From G963669295 sp963669295 (GTDB lineage: Bacteria; Bacteroidota; Bacteroidia; Flavobacteriales_D; CALLUQ01), in NCBI GenBank assembly GCA_963669295.1, contig OY769938.1, forward strand, positions 5,766,001 through 5,830,000: DNA of 64,000 nucleotides, in the 5' to 3' direction. Positions 23,704-32,815 of this stretch are shown here, piece after piece. The notes beneath the pieces are model-generated. The model made no database searches and was not told where the DNA came from. It saw only the letters and a program-made list of their open reading frames with translations. The position numbers were made by a program, and so were the translations under genes. Each line of letters begins with the position of its first letter. Within the stretch, counting starts at the first letter, position 1.

Positions 23704-25374
23704 TCAATCCCTTTCCTTTAAAAAGTACATCGCTATTTTCCCTTTGTTTTTCGCTGCTACCCTGCCGCGATACTCGCAAGGGTACAGGTGCTTAATGCGT
23801 TGGTAAGTGGCTTCAGAAATATTGATTGCTCCAGGTACTCCAGCACTCTCCATACGCGAAGCTGTATTTACGGTATCGCCCCATATATCGTAAGCAAACT
23901 TTCGGGTGCCCACAATACCAGCAACCACCGGGCCGGTATGAATGCCAATGCGCACTTGAAATGGTATTTTTCCTGCTGCCTTTTTCTGCTCCGCTAAAGC
24001 AGCCATAAACTGCTGAATCTCCAGCGCTGCTTTTATCATATCATGCACATGTGTTTTATTGGCTACTGGCACACCCCCGGCTGCCATATAGGCATCGCCC
24101 AACGTTTTAATTTTCTCTACCCCATGCCGTTCCATGATGCGATCAAACTCGCAAAAACATTCATCCAGTTCTTCCACCAATTCGGTGGGCGAAAGTTGCT
24201 CTGATGCCAACGTAAAATCCTTAAAATCGGTAAACATCACTGTTACATCATCCATTAACCGTGCTTCCGATTTACCATTGGCTTTGAGTTCTTCCGCCAC
24301 TTCATAAGGAAGGATATTGAGCAGCAGCTCTTCCGAACGTTTCTTTTCCTGGCTAATGATACGGTTCTTCTTTTCTACAATGGTCCGTTTCTCTTTTTCC
24401 AACTGTGCTTCTTGTGCCTTTAAATCCAGCTCACGCTGCAACTCCATGTTCGCTGCCAACTTTTGAACCTCAGCGCCCTGCACCTCTTTCTTAATGGCGT
24501 AGTGTTGCTTAAAATGCTCCAATGCCAATTGATGAATACCAAGACGCTCATATACATCTGCCAATGTGCTGTGGGCTTCAAACAATAGCGAACGTGCTTC
24601 CAATCGTTCGCTCACTTCCAATGCCGCTTTTAAATAAATAATGGCTGTCGTTTCATCTTTCATCCTGTGGTGTACATCGCCCAGGTTCAATAAAACGGTA
24701 GCTACTCCGTGTTGGTTGCCCATGGTACGATGCATGCTCAACGCCTCTTCCAAATGTTTTCGCCCTTCTTCGTAGTTGCCTTGCAACGCCTCTACTCCAC
24801 CAATATTACCAATCATACGCACTACTCCCTCCTCGTCTTTGTCTACCTCATAAGTAATTTGTGCCTTGCGGTAATATTCAATGGCTTTCGGGTAGTTGCC
24901 CATCGCTACATGCACATTGCCAATGTTACCAATATTGGTAGCACTCATGTGGAAATCCTTTAGGGTCATGCTAATTTTTAGTGCCTCTTTGTAATACTTC
25001 AATGCTTTCTCCTGATCGTCTAAATTGCCATAAATCACCCCAATACCACAATAAGCTTCGCCAATGCCATGTTGATGCTGTAGCTTTTCATAAAGCGACA
25101 AGGCCGATTTATAGTAGTTGAGTGCATCGGCATTGTTGCCAAACTTTCTTGCGGTTCTTGCAATCAACAGGTAGGCATCGGCTTGCAATCGCTCATCACC
25201 CAGGGCTTCTGCTTTTTCTGCAGCCTTCCTGGCCAGCGATAAACTACGCTGTGGGTCAGTAATTGATAACTTTTCGCCCAATGCACTAAGGGCTACAATT
25301 TGCTGGTGGTCGTTGATTGGAGCAGCAATGGCCAACTCCAACTCTTTGTGCGACCTTAAATCGGTTTGTCGCAT
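23704..25374 (-). CDS. TPR-coupled class III adenylate cyclase
   Basis: A 556-residue cytoplasmic protein. Six or so TPRs occupy residues 15-290 (for example GEAYCGIGVIYGNLDDQEKA), a coiled coil 295-345 leads into a class III cyclase domain 350-556. Metal aspartates are in VMFTDFKDFT and the second metal-binding part is near KTLGDAYMAAGG; the lysine of IKTLGD and the aspartate of YDIWGD are the residues that select ATP, so cAMP is the expected product. TNTASRMES provides the transition-state Asn/Arg. No transmembrane segment. Stand-alone gene. Confidence 0.88.
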   Translation of the reverse strand: MRQTDLRSHKELELAIAAPINDHQQIVALSALGEKLSITDPQRSLSLARKAAEKAEALGDERLQADAYLLIARTARKFGNNADALNYYKSALSLYEKLQHQHGIGEAYCGIGVIYGNLDDQEKALKYYKEALKISMTLKDFHMSATNIGNIGNVHVAMGNYPKAIEYYRKAQITYEVDKDEEGVVRMIGNIGGVEALQGNYEEGRKHLEEALSMHRTMGNQHGVATVLLNLGDVHHRMKDETTAIIYLKAALEVSERLEARSLLFEAHSTLADVYERLGIHQLALEHFKQHYAIKKEVQGAEVQKLAANMELQRELDLKAQEAQLEKEKRTIVEKKNRIISQEKKRSEELLLNILPYEVAEELKANGKSEARLMDDVTVMFTDFKDFTLASEQLSPTELVEELDECFCEFDRIMERHGVEKIKTLGDAYMAAGGVPVANKTHVHDMIKAALEIQQFMAALAEQKKAAGKIPFQVRIGIHTGPVVAGIVGTRKFAYDIWGDTVNTASRMESAGVPGAINISEATYQRIKHLYPCEYRGRVAAKNKGKIAMYFLKERD

Positions 25375-25600
25375 AGTAGTGTTTGTTTGAGAACAGGGAG
25401 ATCAGAGACACTTCGCTTACAGTAATACGTACAATTTACACCACCAATTGTTGCTAAAAAAGTAAATGTGATGAATGGGTGTTATTGGGTTATGAAACTG
25501 AAAAACAAGCATTTGAACGCCACCTCAAAATAGACACATCCATTGGCTTCATCCCTAATTATTTTGGTGGGTCGTGTAAAGTTATGATCTTTAACCTGGC

Positions 25601-27502
25601 ATGCACTGGAAGAACAAATACTTGTATGGGCTTATACTTAGTAGTATTGTGGTACTTTCTTACCTCAATTACTCTGAACAGTGCTATCCCTTACTGACCT
25701 CCGATGGTGCACTAAACATTTTGATGACATACGATTATCAACTGCCTCAAGATTTGTATTGCTGGGGGCAGGACCGCGGAGGCACCATCATTCCTCTCCT
25801 TGCACAACCCTTATACAAAGTACTTGGACTCTCCCCCATCATTGCAGTATCTATTGCCCACTATCTGCTGCTAATTCTTGGCTTTTTTGCCCTGGCTTAC
25901 TTCTTTAAACAACGTTCATCGAAGTTATTGCTGGCCCTGCTATGGTTCTTGCCCCCCTGGCATTATGTAGGCTTTGTATTGTATCCCTTCAGTACCCAAT
26001 ACAGCATCATTGCCATAGGAATGGTGTTTGCTCATAAAGCTTACACTACCCCACAGTTCATTCAAAAAAACTTGCACACCTCCATGGCTTGCTGCTTCTT
26101 TTTGCTGGCCGTGTGGGCTTCCGACATGTCGATCGTTACCATTGCCCTGTTGCCAATTGTTGGTGCCGCTTATATCTGGTGGCAACATAAAGGAGCCGCT
26201 TTCAAACGAATAAAAATTGCTCCAATACTTGTAATATTGGCCTGGACAGCTGCGGGGACATGGTTTTTATACCATGCCAAATTGAATGCCACCAAAACAG
26301 TGCTGTACAACGAATCGCCCATCAACGACATCGCTACCATCATTGCCTCCATCAAAATTGTGCTTCGCTCCATCATTGATGTACTGCTGTTTCGCGCACC
26401 CGATGTTGTTGAAAGTATTTATGCCTGGATGGTATTAATCGGCATTCCAGCCATCTTTTTATTCGCTCGAAAAAAGCCTACCACAGCTCAACCAACCAGT
26501 TTGTTTTGGCAATATTTTTTTCTCATCAATGCAATGGCACTGATGGGCGCCCTTATCTGCTCGCATTGGGTTTACCTCAACGGGGTTGGCAAACGCTATT
26601 TCTCCACCGTATACATCTCAGCGGCATTGGCATTTTTACTCTATCTCGATCGAAAAGTGCTGACCCAAATGCGGTGGAGCAGGCCATTGTTAGGACTGTC
26701 GTTATTTGTTGGAGGGCTCAGCGGATTTCACCAATTCTATTACCCTCAATTCAAGCCTTCCACCTATTCGGTGGTAAGCGAGTTTAAATCGCTTGGTAAA
26801 ATTGGTGTATTTGCCCACTACTGGAACGCTTACATCTCTGCCGTTGCTGATCCCGAAAACATTAAGGCAACGCCACATGATGGAGATCTGGGAAAGGTGC
26901 GTAAACCAGAATTATTAAAAGAAGCATTGGCACAACCCCGCATTTTTGTGGTACGCGATATGTGGATGGAAAGCTTTCCTCCCAGCATCATGCAATTTGG
27001 GCACCGGCTCGAAAAGGTGGGGGATGAACAATTTCTTGGAGGTGCCTACATCTGCGAGTATAAACTCACCAATATGAAAGCCTTGGTTACCCATGAAGAT
27101 GGTTATTACCAGGGTACCTTAATTGCCGACAGTGCCTCCACTACAGGCAGCGCTGTATTGATTAAAGAAGATTTCAACCCTGACCAACATTTCTTATGGG
27201 GGCCTTTTTTGAAACTTAACCCTGGAACTTATAAGGTACGATACCGGTTAAAGCTCAACGGCCAGCACCTCACCAACAACTACCCTGTTGCCACCATAGA
27301 AATATCTGCAGGGCATGGCAAAGAGATGTTATTGAAACGCGATATACTTCCCAGCGATTTCATACAACCCAATGATTACAACACCATTGAAGTAACCATT
27401 GCTCCTGAGCAAGCTATTGAAGGAGTAGAACTAAGAATACTTTATTACGGCAGTGCCCCCATGTACTTCGACAATATTGTACTGGAAGAGGTGAAAGAAT
27501 AA
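25601..27502 (+). CDS. Large multi-pass membrane protein with C-terminal beta domain
   Basis: A 633-residue protein with roughly ten transmembrane segments in residues 8-390 (GT-C-like layout, with acidic residues TSDGALN and GQDRGG in the first loop) and a soluble part from about 400. The last 140 residues form a jelly-roll-like carbohydrate-binding domain (YYQGTLIADSASTTG, PGTYKVRYRLKLNG, MYFDNIVLEEV). This suggests a membrane glycosyltransferase or carbohydrate-handling protein, but no catalytic motif is proven. The ATG at 25601 begins directly with a transmembrane segment. Confidence 0.65.
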   Translation: MHWKNKYLYGLILSSIVVLSYLNYSEQCYPLLTSDGALNILMTYDYQLPQDLYCWGQDRGGTIIPLLAQPLYKVLGLSPIIAVSIAHYLLLILGFFALAYFFKQRSSKLLLALLWFLPPWHYVGFVLYPFSTQYSIIAIGMVFAHKAYTTPQFIQKNLHTSMACCFFLLAVWASDMSIVTIALLPIVGAAYIWWQHKGAAFKRIKIAPILVILAWTAAGTWFLYHAKLNATKTVLYNESPINDIATIIASIKIVLRSIIDVLLFRAPDVVESIYAWMVLIGIPAIFLFARKKPTTAQPTSLFWQYFFLINAMALMGALICSHWVYLNGVGKRYFSTVYISAALAFLLYLDRKVLTQMRWSRPLLGLSLFVGGLSGFHQFYYPQFKPSTYSVVSEFKSLGKIGVFAHYWNAYISAVADPENIKATPHDGDLGKVRKPELLKEALAQPRIFVVRDMWMESFPPSIMQFGHRLEKVGDEQFLGGAYICEYKLTNMKALVTHEDGYYQGTLIADSASTTGSAVLIKEDFNPDQHFLWGPFLKLNPGTYKVRYRLKLNGQHLTNNYPVATIEISAGHGKEMLLKRDILPSDFIQPNDYNTIEVTIAPEQAIEGVELRILYYGSAPMYFDNIVLEEVKE

Positions 27503-27529
27503 GTGATAAAAGCAAGCTGATGTGGTGAG

Positions 27530-28006
27530 CTACGACAGCAGGTTTTGACGTGCTATGAATTCCAGTTGTTTGTTGGCTTTCTTCAACTCTTCCATCAATC
27601 GCTTGTTTTCCTTGCGCAAAGAATAAATCTCAAAGGCATTGGTAACAATCATCCTCAAATCATTCTCGTCCCATGGTTTCGTTACATAACGATATACCTG
27701 CCCGCGATTGATGGCATCAATTACTGCTTCAATGTCGGCATACGCAGTTAATAAAATACGAATGGTGTCAGGGTACTTTTCTTTTACCAACTCAAAAAAC
27801 TCCACTCCAGTCATATTGGGCATGCGTTGATCTGAAATGATAACCTCTATCGGATGTTCTTCCAACAACTTTAAACCATCGGTGGCAGAGTTAGCAGTGT
27901 GTACCTCAAATTCACGACGATAAGTGGCCTTTAATGCAGTAAGGTTGTTTCCCTCATCATCTACATATAAAAGCTTGATTTTATGAGCATTTGGGGCATC
28001 TGCCAT
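27530..28006 (-). CDS. Single-domain response regulator with C-terminal coiled coil
   Basis: A 158-residue protein. Receiver domain at about 10-125: LLYVDDE acid pair, phospho-acceptor in ISDQRMPNMTG, T/A switch LLTAYAD and K of YVTKPW. The RYVTKPWDENDL ending is typical of receivers linked to HD-GYP/RpfG-like or kinase partners. The last 30 residues are a coiled coil (LRKENKRLMEELKKANKQLEF). No histidine kinase is adjacent. Output partner unknown. Confidence 0.85.
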   Translation of the reverse strand: MADAPNAHKIKLLYVDDEGNNLTALKATYRREFEVHTANSATDGLKLLEEHPIEVIISDQRMPNMTGVEFFELVKEKYPDTIRILLTAYADIEAVIDAINRGQVYRYVTKPWDENDLRMIVTNAFEIYSLRKENKRLMEELKKANKQLEFIARQNLLS

Positions 28007-28229
28007 AATTTCAGAATTAGCTTAGAACACAAAGTACATCGAAGTTACAAAAAAGAATTCACCCTAAAAAACCGTGTTAATAAGAGTAGTTTACAAAACA
28101 ATTAACTGCATTTGTAGTAAAATGCCATCTTTTTTATGGGTTAATACGGTCAATACCAACTTTTATCTAAGGATTTAGCCTCCATGTTCTGCTGAGGCGG
28201 GTATACGTCTAAAAGTGCCTGTTAAAAAA

Positions 28230-28258
28230 TTTACATCCCATTTATTGTTCTAAATTTG
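28230..28258 (+). promoter_or_regulatory. Bacteroidota-type promoter for the ThiF-like gene
   Basis: TTTA at 28230-28233, a 17-nt spacer, perfect TAaaTTTG at 28251-28258; ATG follows at 28307. The rest of the 300-nt gap 28007-28306 shows nothing else supportable. Confidence 0.5.
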
Positions 28259-28306
28259 CCCCCGTTTTCGTGTTAAATAGAAAACAAAACGAAGGTACTC
28301 TTTACT

Positions 28307-29716
28307 ATGGATACTCTGCTCGATAAGTTAAGCAGAGAGGATCAAATGTCTCACAACTCTCTCCCATTCAGGCTGCAAAACCCTGCAGATAAATCGCGTA
28401 TAAACGATTTATTGGAAAACACACCCCATATTCAGGTGTACGATGAGTTACGTGGACAGTTGGAAGAGCTGATCAAGTCCAATCATCCTAAAATTAAGTT
28501 TACCCCAACCGCTTTAGAAGAAGCCGTTAACAAGCACCTTGGCACCACTCCTATCGAAGAGTATGGTGTATGGATGTATTATCCATGGAGCAATCGATTG
28601 GTACACATCCTCGATGAAGAAGAATTTGCCGAGGTACGCACCAACCGCAATCGTCCAAAAATAACCCGTGAAGAACGTGCTGTATTGTCGCAACAGATCA
28701 TTGGTATTATTGGACTTTCTGTTGGGCAATCGATTGCCATTACCCTGGCCATGGAACGTTCGTTTGGGGAGATTCGATTGGCCGACTTTGATGAGTTAGA
28801 ATTGTCGAACCTCAACCGCATTCGTTCAGGGGTGCATCAATTAGGGATTAAGAAGGTGATTAATGTAGCACGAGAAATTGCAGAGATTGATCCTTATTTA
28901 AAAGTAACCTGCTTTCCTGAAGGATTAACGGAAGCCAACATGGATGCCTTTTTCACCGATGGAGGAAAATTAAATGTGTTGATTGACGAATGCGATGGCC
29001 TGGACATTAAGATTCATGCACGCCATAAAGCAAAAGCACTAGGCATTCCTGTGCTAATGGAAATGAATGATCGTTGCACTTTTGATGTAGAACGATTCGA
29101 CCTCGAACCTAACCGCCCCATTCTACACGGACTTATTGATCATCTTGATACATCGCAGTTACAAGGATTAACCAACGAGCAAAAAATTCCTTACATCATG
29201 CCAATGTTGGGAGAACATACCATCTCTACCAAGCTTAAAGCATCGATGTTAGAAATTGAGCAATCCATCAATACCTGGCCACAATTGGCCTCGGCAGTTG
29301 TGATGGGTGGTGCAGTAGTAGCCAGCACTTATCGTAGGATGGTATTGGGCGTACTTTTGAAACGCAGAAGTGTGTTTTTGAAACGCAAAAGTCCATTTTT
29401 GAAACGCAGAAGTCCACTTTTGAAACGCGGAAGTCCATTTTTGAAACGCAGAAGTCCACTTTTGAAACGCGGAAGTGCGTTTTTGAAACGCGGAAGTCCA
29501 TTTTTGAAACGCGGAAGTCCACTTTTGAAACGCAAAAGTCCATTTTTGAAACGCGGAAGTCCACTTTTGAAACGCAAAAGTGCGTTTTTGAAACGCGGAA
29601 GTGCACTTTTGCGATGCAAATGTGCGCTACAAATTTTTGACAGTAGGCAAAATTACACCGCTAATGCTTCACAATTGTTGCTTTCCATTGCTGTTTGTTG
29701 GTACGAAGCTGAATAA
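28307..29716 (+). CDS. ThiF/E1-like adenylyltransferase with C-terminal minisatellite (probably truncated)
   Basis: A 469-residue protein. The ThiF/E1 fold lies at about 100-335: nucleotide loop IIGLSVGQSIA, LADFDELELSNLNR and LIDECDGLDIKI. This group (Rv1355c-like, as I recall) is usually much longer and continues into a nitroreductase-like domain after the helix SAVVMGGAVVAS. Here that continuation is replaced from residue ~349 by twelve 7-residue repeats (consensus PLLKRGS) and an odd 35-residue tail that runs antisense into the next gene. So the product is either a truncated enzyme or a pseudogene; the ThiF core itself looks intact. Confidence 0.7.
   Translation: MDTLLDKLSREDQMSHNSLPFRLQNPADKSRINDLLENTPHIQVYDELRGQLEELIKSNHPKIKFTPTALEEAVNKHLGTTPIEEYGVWMYYPWSNRLVHILDEEEFAEVRTNRNRPKITREERAVLSQQIIGIIGLSVGQSIAITLAMERSFGEIRLADFDELELSNLNRIRSGVHQLGIKKVINVAREIAEIDPYLKVTCFPEGLTEANMDAFFTDGGKLNVLIDECDGLDIKIHARHKAKALGIPVLMEMNDRCTFDVERFDLEPNRPILHGLIDHLDTSQLQGLTNEQKIPYIMPMLGEHTISTKLKASMLEIEQSINTWPQLASAVVMGGAVVASTYRRMVLGVLLKRRSVFLKRKSPFLKRRSPLLKRGSPFLKRRSPLLKRGSAFLKRGSPFLKRGSPLLKRKSPFLKRGSPLLKRKSAFLKRGSALLRCKCALQIFDSRQNYTANASQLLLSIAVCWYEAE
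29353..29625 (+). repeat. 21-nt minisatellite (TTTTGAAACGC type), 12 copies plus a degenerate one
   Basis: Twelve perfect TTTTGAAACGC cores spaced 21 nt apart, then one degenerate copy (TTTTGCGATGC). The variable part of each unit reads CCATT, CCACT, GCGTT or similar, in a partly alternating order. Because 21 is a multiple of three, copy-number change keeps the frame; both strands remain open through the array. Confidence 0.95.
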
Positions 29717-31271
29717 CATACATTCCCCTGGCCTGCCCCGATAAGTCTAGCTGTTTTTTGGAAATTCCGGATGATTGTTGGTATGTTTCAGCAGCTATCA
29801 GGGCTCCCATACTGTTGTATACCGTCAATTGAACGTCTTGCTGCTGTGGCAGCTCCAGTTGCAAGGTAAACTGGCCCTGAGTAGGATTTGGGTATACCTG
29901 TACATCAAATGTATTGTGGTGAATAGCAGCAACATCAACCCCAATATTAGTCGTTGTATCCATCAGGCAGCCACTGTACACATCCATGAATGCAGAAGAG
30001 TGGCTAATGGCATCAAACTCAACAAACCCCTCCAACCCCATGGAGAAACATAAATTGTTGTAGGCATCAATTTCAAAATCATCCACAAAAGAAAAGTTAA
30101 TGGCACCGGGTGCATAAGACTTTCCCCACAGGAAATTTCCGCTAGCATCTACTTTTACCAACAGCATGCCTTCGGCTGCTATGTGCTGGTAGTTGATGGT
30201 AGCCCCCATCCACAACAACCTTCCACCAATGTATAGATTAAGGCTATCGTCTACCTCCATTTCATACAACTTTACACCGGCAAGGTTGGAAGAATCTGCC
30301 AATACCGTAGCATATTGTAATACCGTATCGGTATTGAATTTAAGCAAAACAACGCCTTCGGCATGTTGAATGTTGATGGTAGTGCCGGCAATGGTGTAAG
30401 ATGGTGTATTGAGGTAGGCCAATACATAGCTATTCCCATTCGCATCGGCATGGTAATCGTACATTTGAATGTTTTGGTTGTAAAGCCCACCCATATAATA
30501 ATCGTAAAGCATGGTACCTGAAGAGTCGAACTTGGTAATGTTAGAACCCGTGTAATAACTCCGGTGCCCCATGTAAATGTTCTCCTCAGCATCTATGTTC
30601 ATTTTCATGCCCCAGTCGGCTGTATTGCTACCACTTCCCCAACTCCTGGCCCATAAGTAATTGCCATCAGACGATACTTTGGCTACAATTAAATCTACAT
30701 TTCCATTGGAGGTGAGCGTATCGTTGCCCATAATGGTTTGTCCTATAAAGTTGGTGCCCACATAACAAGTACCTCCTGGAGTGGTTTCGAGGAAATGTAC
30801 GCCTTCGTTGCCATCGGTATTATCGGCCAGGGGCAGGTACCATAAGGGCTGTGCCATAGAATCGAGCTTAAACAAAAAAGCTTGTTCGGAAGCAAAAATG
30901 GTATCGGTTCCAAACACCATATTGGCTTGTAGGTAGCCGGTAAAGTATACGTTGCCCAGGGTATCTACCCCAACATCAACGGCATTGATAAAGGTGGTGC
31001 CTGAATTGCCATTCCAAAAGTAATCGGGCGAATAGGTCCATTGCTCGTTTCCTGCCGAATCGGTTTTGATGACAAAAAGCCCTTGTACTCCTTCATTAAT
31101 CTGCCCTACATGGCCGCAAAGGTAGCGGTTGCCTTTGTGGTCCAACTCCAGGTTTTTAGGCACATCCAGGGCCGAATTATCGCCATATTCTTCTACCCAA
31201 TTAAATACGTATTGCGCCTGTGTGGTAGAAGCCATAAAAATGCTTACAGCTATTAGTAGTAGTTTGTTCAT
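29661..31271 (-). CDS. Secreted beta-propeller-like protein with T9SS type A sorting domain
   Basis: A 536-residue cargo protein. Signal peptide 1-19 (MASTTQAQ end). The body has repeats of the SBBP type (LDHKGNRYLCGHVG, DTLGNVYFTGYLQA, DAEENIYMGHRS, DANGNSYVLAY). The last ~75 residues are a type A sorting domain: VYPNPTQGQFTLQLEL, a VYNSMGA strand and GMYVIQLRTNKQQWKATIVKH. Its 3' end is overlapped for 56 nt by the aberrant tail of the ThiF-like gene. Neighbours on the same strand encode similar proteins. Confidence 0.87.
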   Translation of the reverse strand: MNKLLLIAVSIFMASTTQAQYVFNWVEEYGDNSALDVPKNLELDHKGNRYLCGHVGQINEGVQGLFVIKTDSAGNEQWTYSPDYFWNGNSGTTFINAVDVGVDTLGNVYFTGYLQANMVFGTDTIFASEQAFLFKLDSMAQPLWYLPLADNTDGNEGVHFLETTPGGTCYVGTNFIGQTIMGNDTLTSNGNVDLIVAKVSSDGNYLWARSWGSGSNTADWGMKMNIDAEENIYMGHRSYYTGSNITKFDSSGTMLYDYYMGGLYNQNIQMYDYHADANGNSYVLAYLNTPSYTIAGTTINIQHAEGVVLLKFNTDTVLQYATVLADSSNLAGVKLYEMEVDDSLNLYIGGRLLWMGATINYQHIAAEGMLLVKVDASGNFLWGKSYAPGAINFSFVDDFEIDAYNNLCFSMGLEGFVEFDAISHSSAFMDVYSGCLMDTTTNIGVDVAAIHHNTFDVQVYPNPTQGQFTLQLELPQQQDVQLTVYNSMGALIAAETYQQSSGISKKQLDLSGQARGMYVIQLRTNKQQWKATIVKH

Positions 31272-31378
31272 TCAAATAAAGTTAAGAAGTAATTAAAGGT
31301 AAGATAGTTGAAATTGCCTGATTTTACTTTACCGAATGTACCATTAGCAACATTAATTTATCAATTGGCAGAGTTTTG

Positions 31379-32815
31379 CTATTGTTTCACGACTTTGGCA
31401 TTCCATTGTTGTTCGCTGGTTTGAAGCCGAATGAAATACATGCCACTGGCTTGCTCCGATAAATCCAACTGTTGTTTGAATGCCCCTGGTAGTGGTTGAT
31501 ATGTTTCGGCAGTTACCACAGCGCCCACGCTGTTGTATACTACCAATTGTAATGCAGTAGCTTTTGTAAGCTCCATTTGCAACGTAAATTGTCCAGTGGT
31601 AGGGTTGGGGTAAATGACTATTGGATTTTCCTTCAACACCTCTTCTTCTACCCCAATGGTAAAAGCGCCACAGGTGTCTACATAATTGCCCCCGATCCAT
31701 TTGGCCATACGGGTAATACTATCACCATCAATTGTTCTAAAGCCTCCTCCAATATAAATGATATCATTAATGTGTCCTATGGCAGTTATTCGATTATCAA
31801 ACTGACTACCAAATCCACACCATTCGTTTCCATCCCAGGAGGCAATGTGCTGTGCTTCAACTCCTCCTGCGTTCACAAAAGCACCTATCGCATATAACTT
31901 ACCACCAATTACCTGCAATTGATGTACATTGCTATTGTATAAACCACCACCTACCGGTGTCCATTCCTGCCCATCCCATTTTGCAATGCAATTACCTGGC
32001 ACTCCTGGTCCTAACGGAAAATAGCCTGCAGCATACAGTTCTCCTTGATAAACCTCCATTGCATCTACGCTTCCAAAACCAGCTATTCCAGACCCTACCA
32101 CGCTCCATTGTGAACCATCATACTTAAAGATGTCTTGAGAAATTGCTTGAGTTGAATCTAAGCAATTACCTGAAACATATAACTCCCCATTATATATTTT
32201 CAATTGATACATTAAACAAGGACCACTTCCAAAATGATACGGAAAACCAGTGCTATGCCACTGGGCACCATCCCAACGAGCCACTCCGGTGCAAGGTACT
32301 CCTCCAGCAAAATGAAATGCTCCAGAGGCGTATAAGTCACCATTGTATATTGCAAGTCCACCCATTGGTCCTTTATCTCCAAGGCTATCGGAAAATCCTC
32401 CAGCCATATCATCCCATTGATTGCCATTCCAATGTGCAATACAACTCACTGGCACTCCACCTACTTCATCGAAATACCCTGCAACATATAGGTTATTTCC
32501 ATCCAATAACATTCCTCCAACTGGTTGGGTGGTAGTTGTATTAGTATCCGTAACACCTAAAGTACCTATGGTGCTAAATTGACTTCCATCATAATAAGCG
32601 ATTCCGTTCACTTCAATGTCATTAGCATATCGAAAGTTCCCATAAATATATAGGAGGTCATTTAGAGTATCACTTACCATTCCATTAGGCGCATAATTTA
32701 ATCCACTACCAATTGGAGCCCAGTTTTGAGCAAAAGAGAAAAAAGATAATAGCATAAAAAGGCAACCAGGGATGGCACCTTTTAGTAAAGTTTTATTTTT
32801 TAATAATCTTGGCAT
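31379..32815 (-). CDS. Secreted Kelch/propeller-like protein with T9SS type A sorting domain
   Basis: A 478-residue cargo protein. Start at 32815 gives a signal peptide ending FFSFAQ. The body repeats phrases such as IAKWDGQEWTPVGGGL, IASWDGNEWCGFG and YNGDLYASGAFHFAGGVP about every 45-50 residues, a propeller-like fold seen in surface proteins. The C-terminus IYPNPTTGQFTLQMEL...GMYFIRLQTSEQQWNAKVVKQ is a type A sorting domain very close to that of the neighbour at 29661. The first 23 nt overlap the end of the upstream gene, so the two are likely co-transcribed. Confidence 0.87.
   Translation of the reverse strand: MPRLLKNKTLLKGAIPGCLFMLLSFFSFAQNWAPIGSGLNYAPNGMVSDTLNDLLYIYGNFRYANDIEVNGIAYYDGSQFSTIGTLGVTDTNTTTTQPVGGMLLDGNNLYVAGYFDEVGGVPVSCIAHWNGNQWDDMAGGFSDSLGDKGPMGGLAIYNGDLYASGAFHFAGGVPCTGVARWDGAQWHSTGFPYHFGSGPCLMYQLKIYNGELYVSGNCLDSTQAISQDIFKYDGSQWSVVGSGIAGFGSVDAMEVYQGELYAAGYFPLGPGVPGNCIAKWDGQEWTPVGGGLYNSNVHQLQVIGGKLYAIGAFVNAGGVEAQHIASWDGNEWCGFGSQFDNRITAIGHINDIIYIGGGFRTIDGDSITRMAKWIGGNYVDTCGAFTIGVEEEVLKENPIVIYPNPTTGQFTLQMELTKATALQLVVYNSVGAVVTAETYQPLPGAFKQQLDLSEQASGMYFIRLQTSEQQWNAKVVKQ

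Noticed and set aside
29268..29606. Minus-strand open frame through the minisatellite with FRVSK repeats
   Set aside because: It is the other strand of the 21-nt repeat and has no start context or domain.
29353..29625. CRISPR-like short repeats
   Set aside because: The 21-nt period leaves only ~10 nt between cores, and the intervening bases are themselves repeated.
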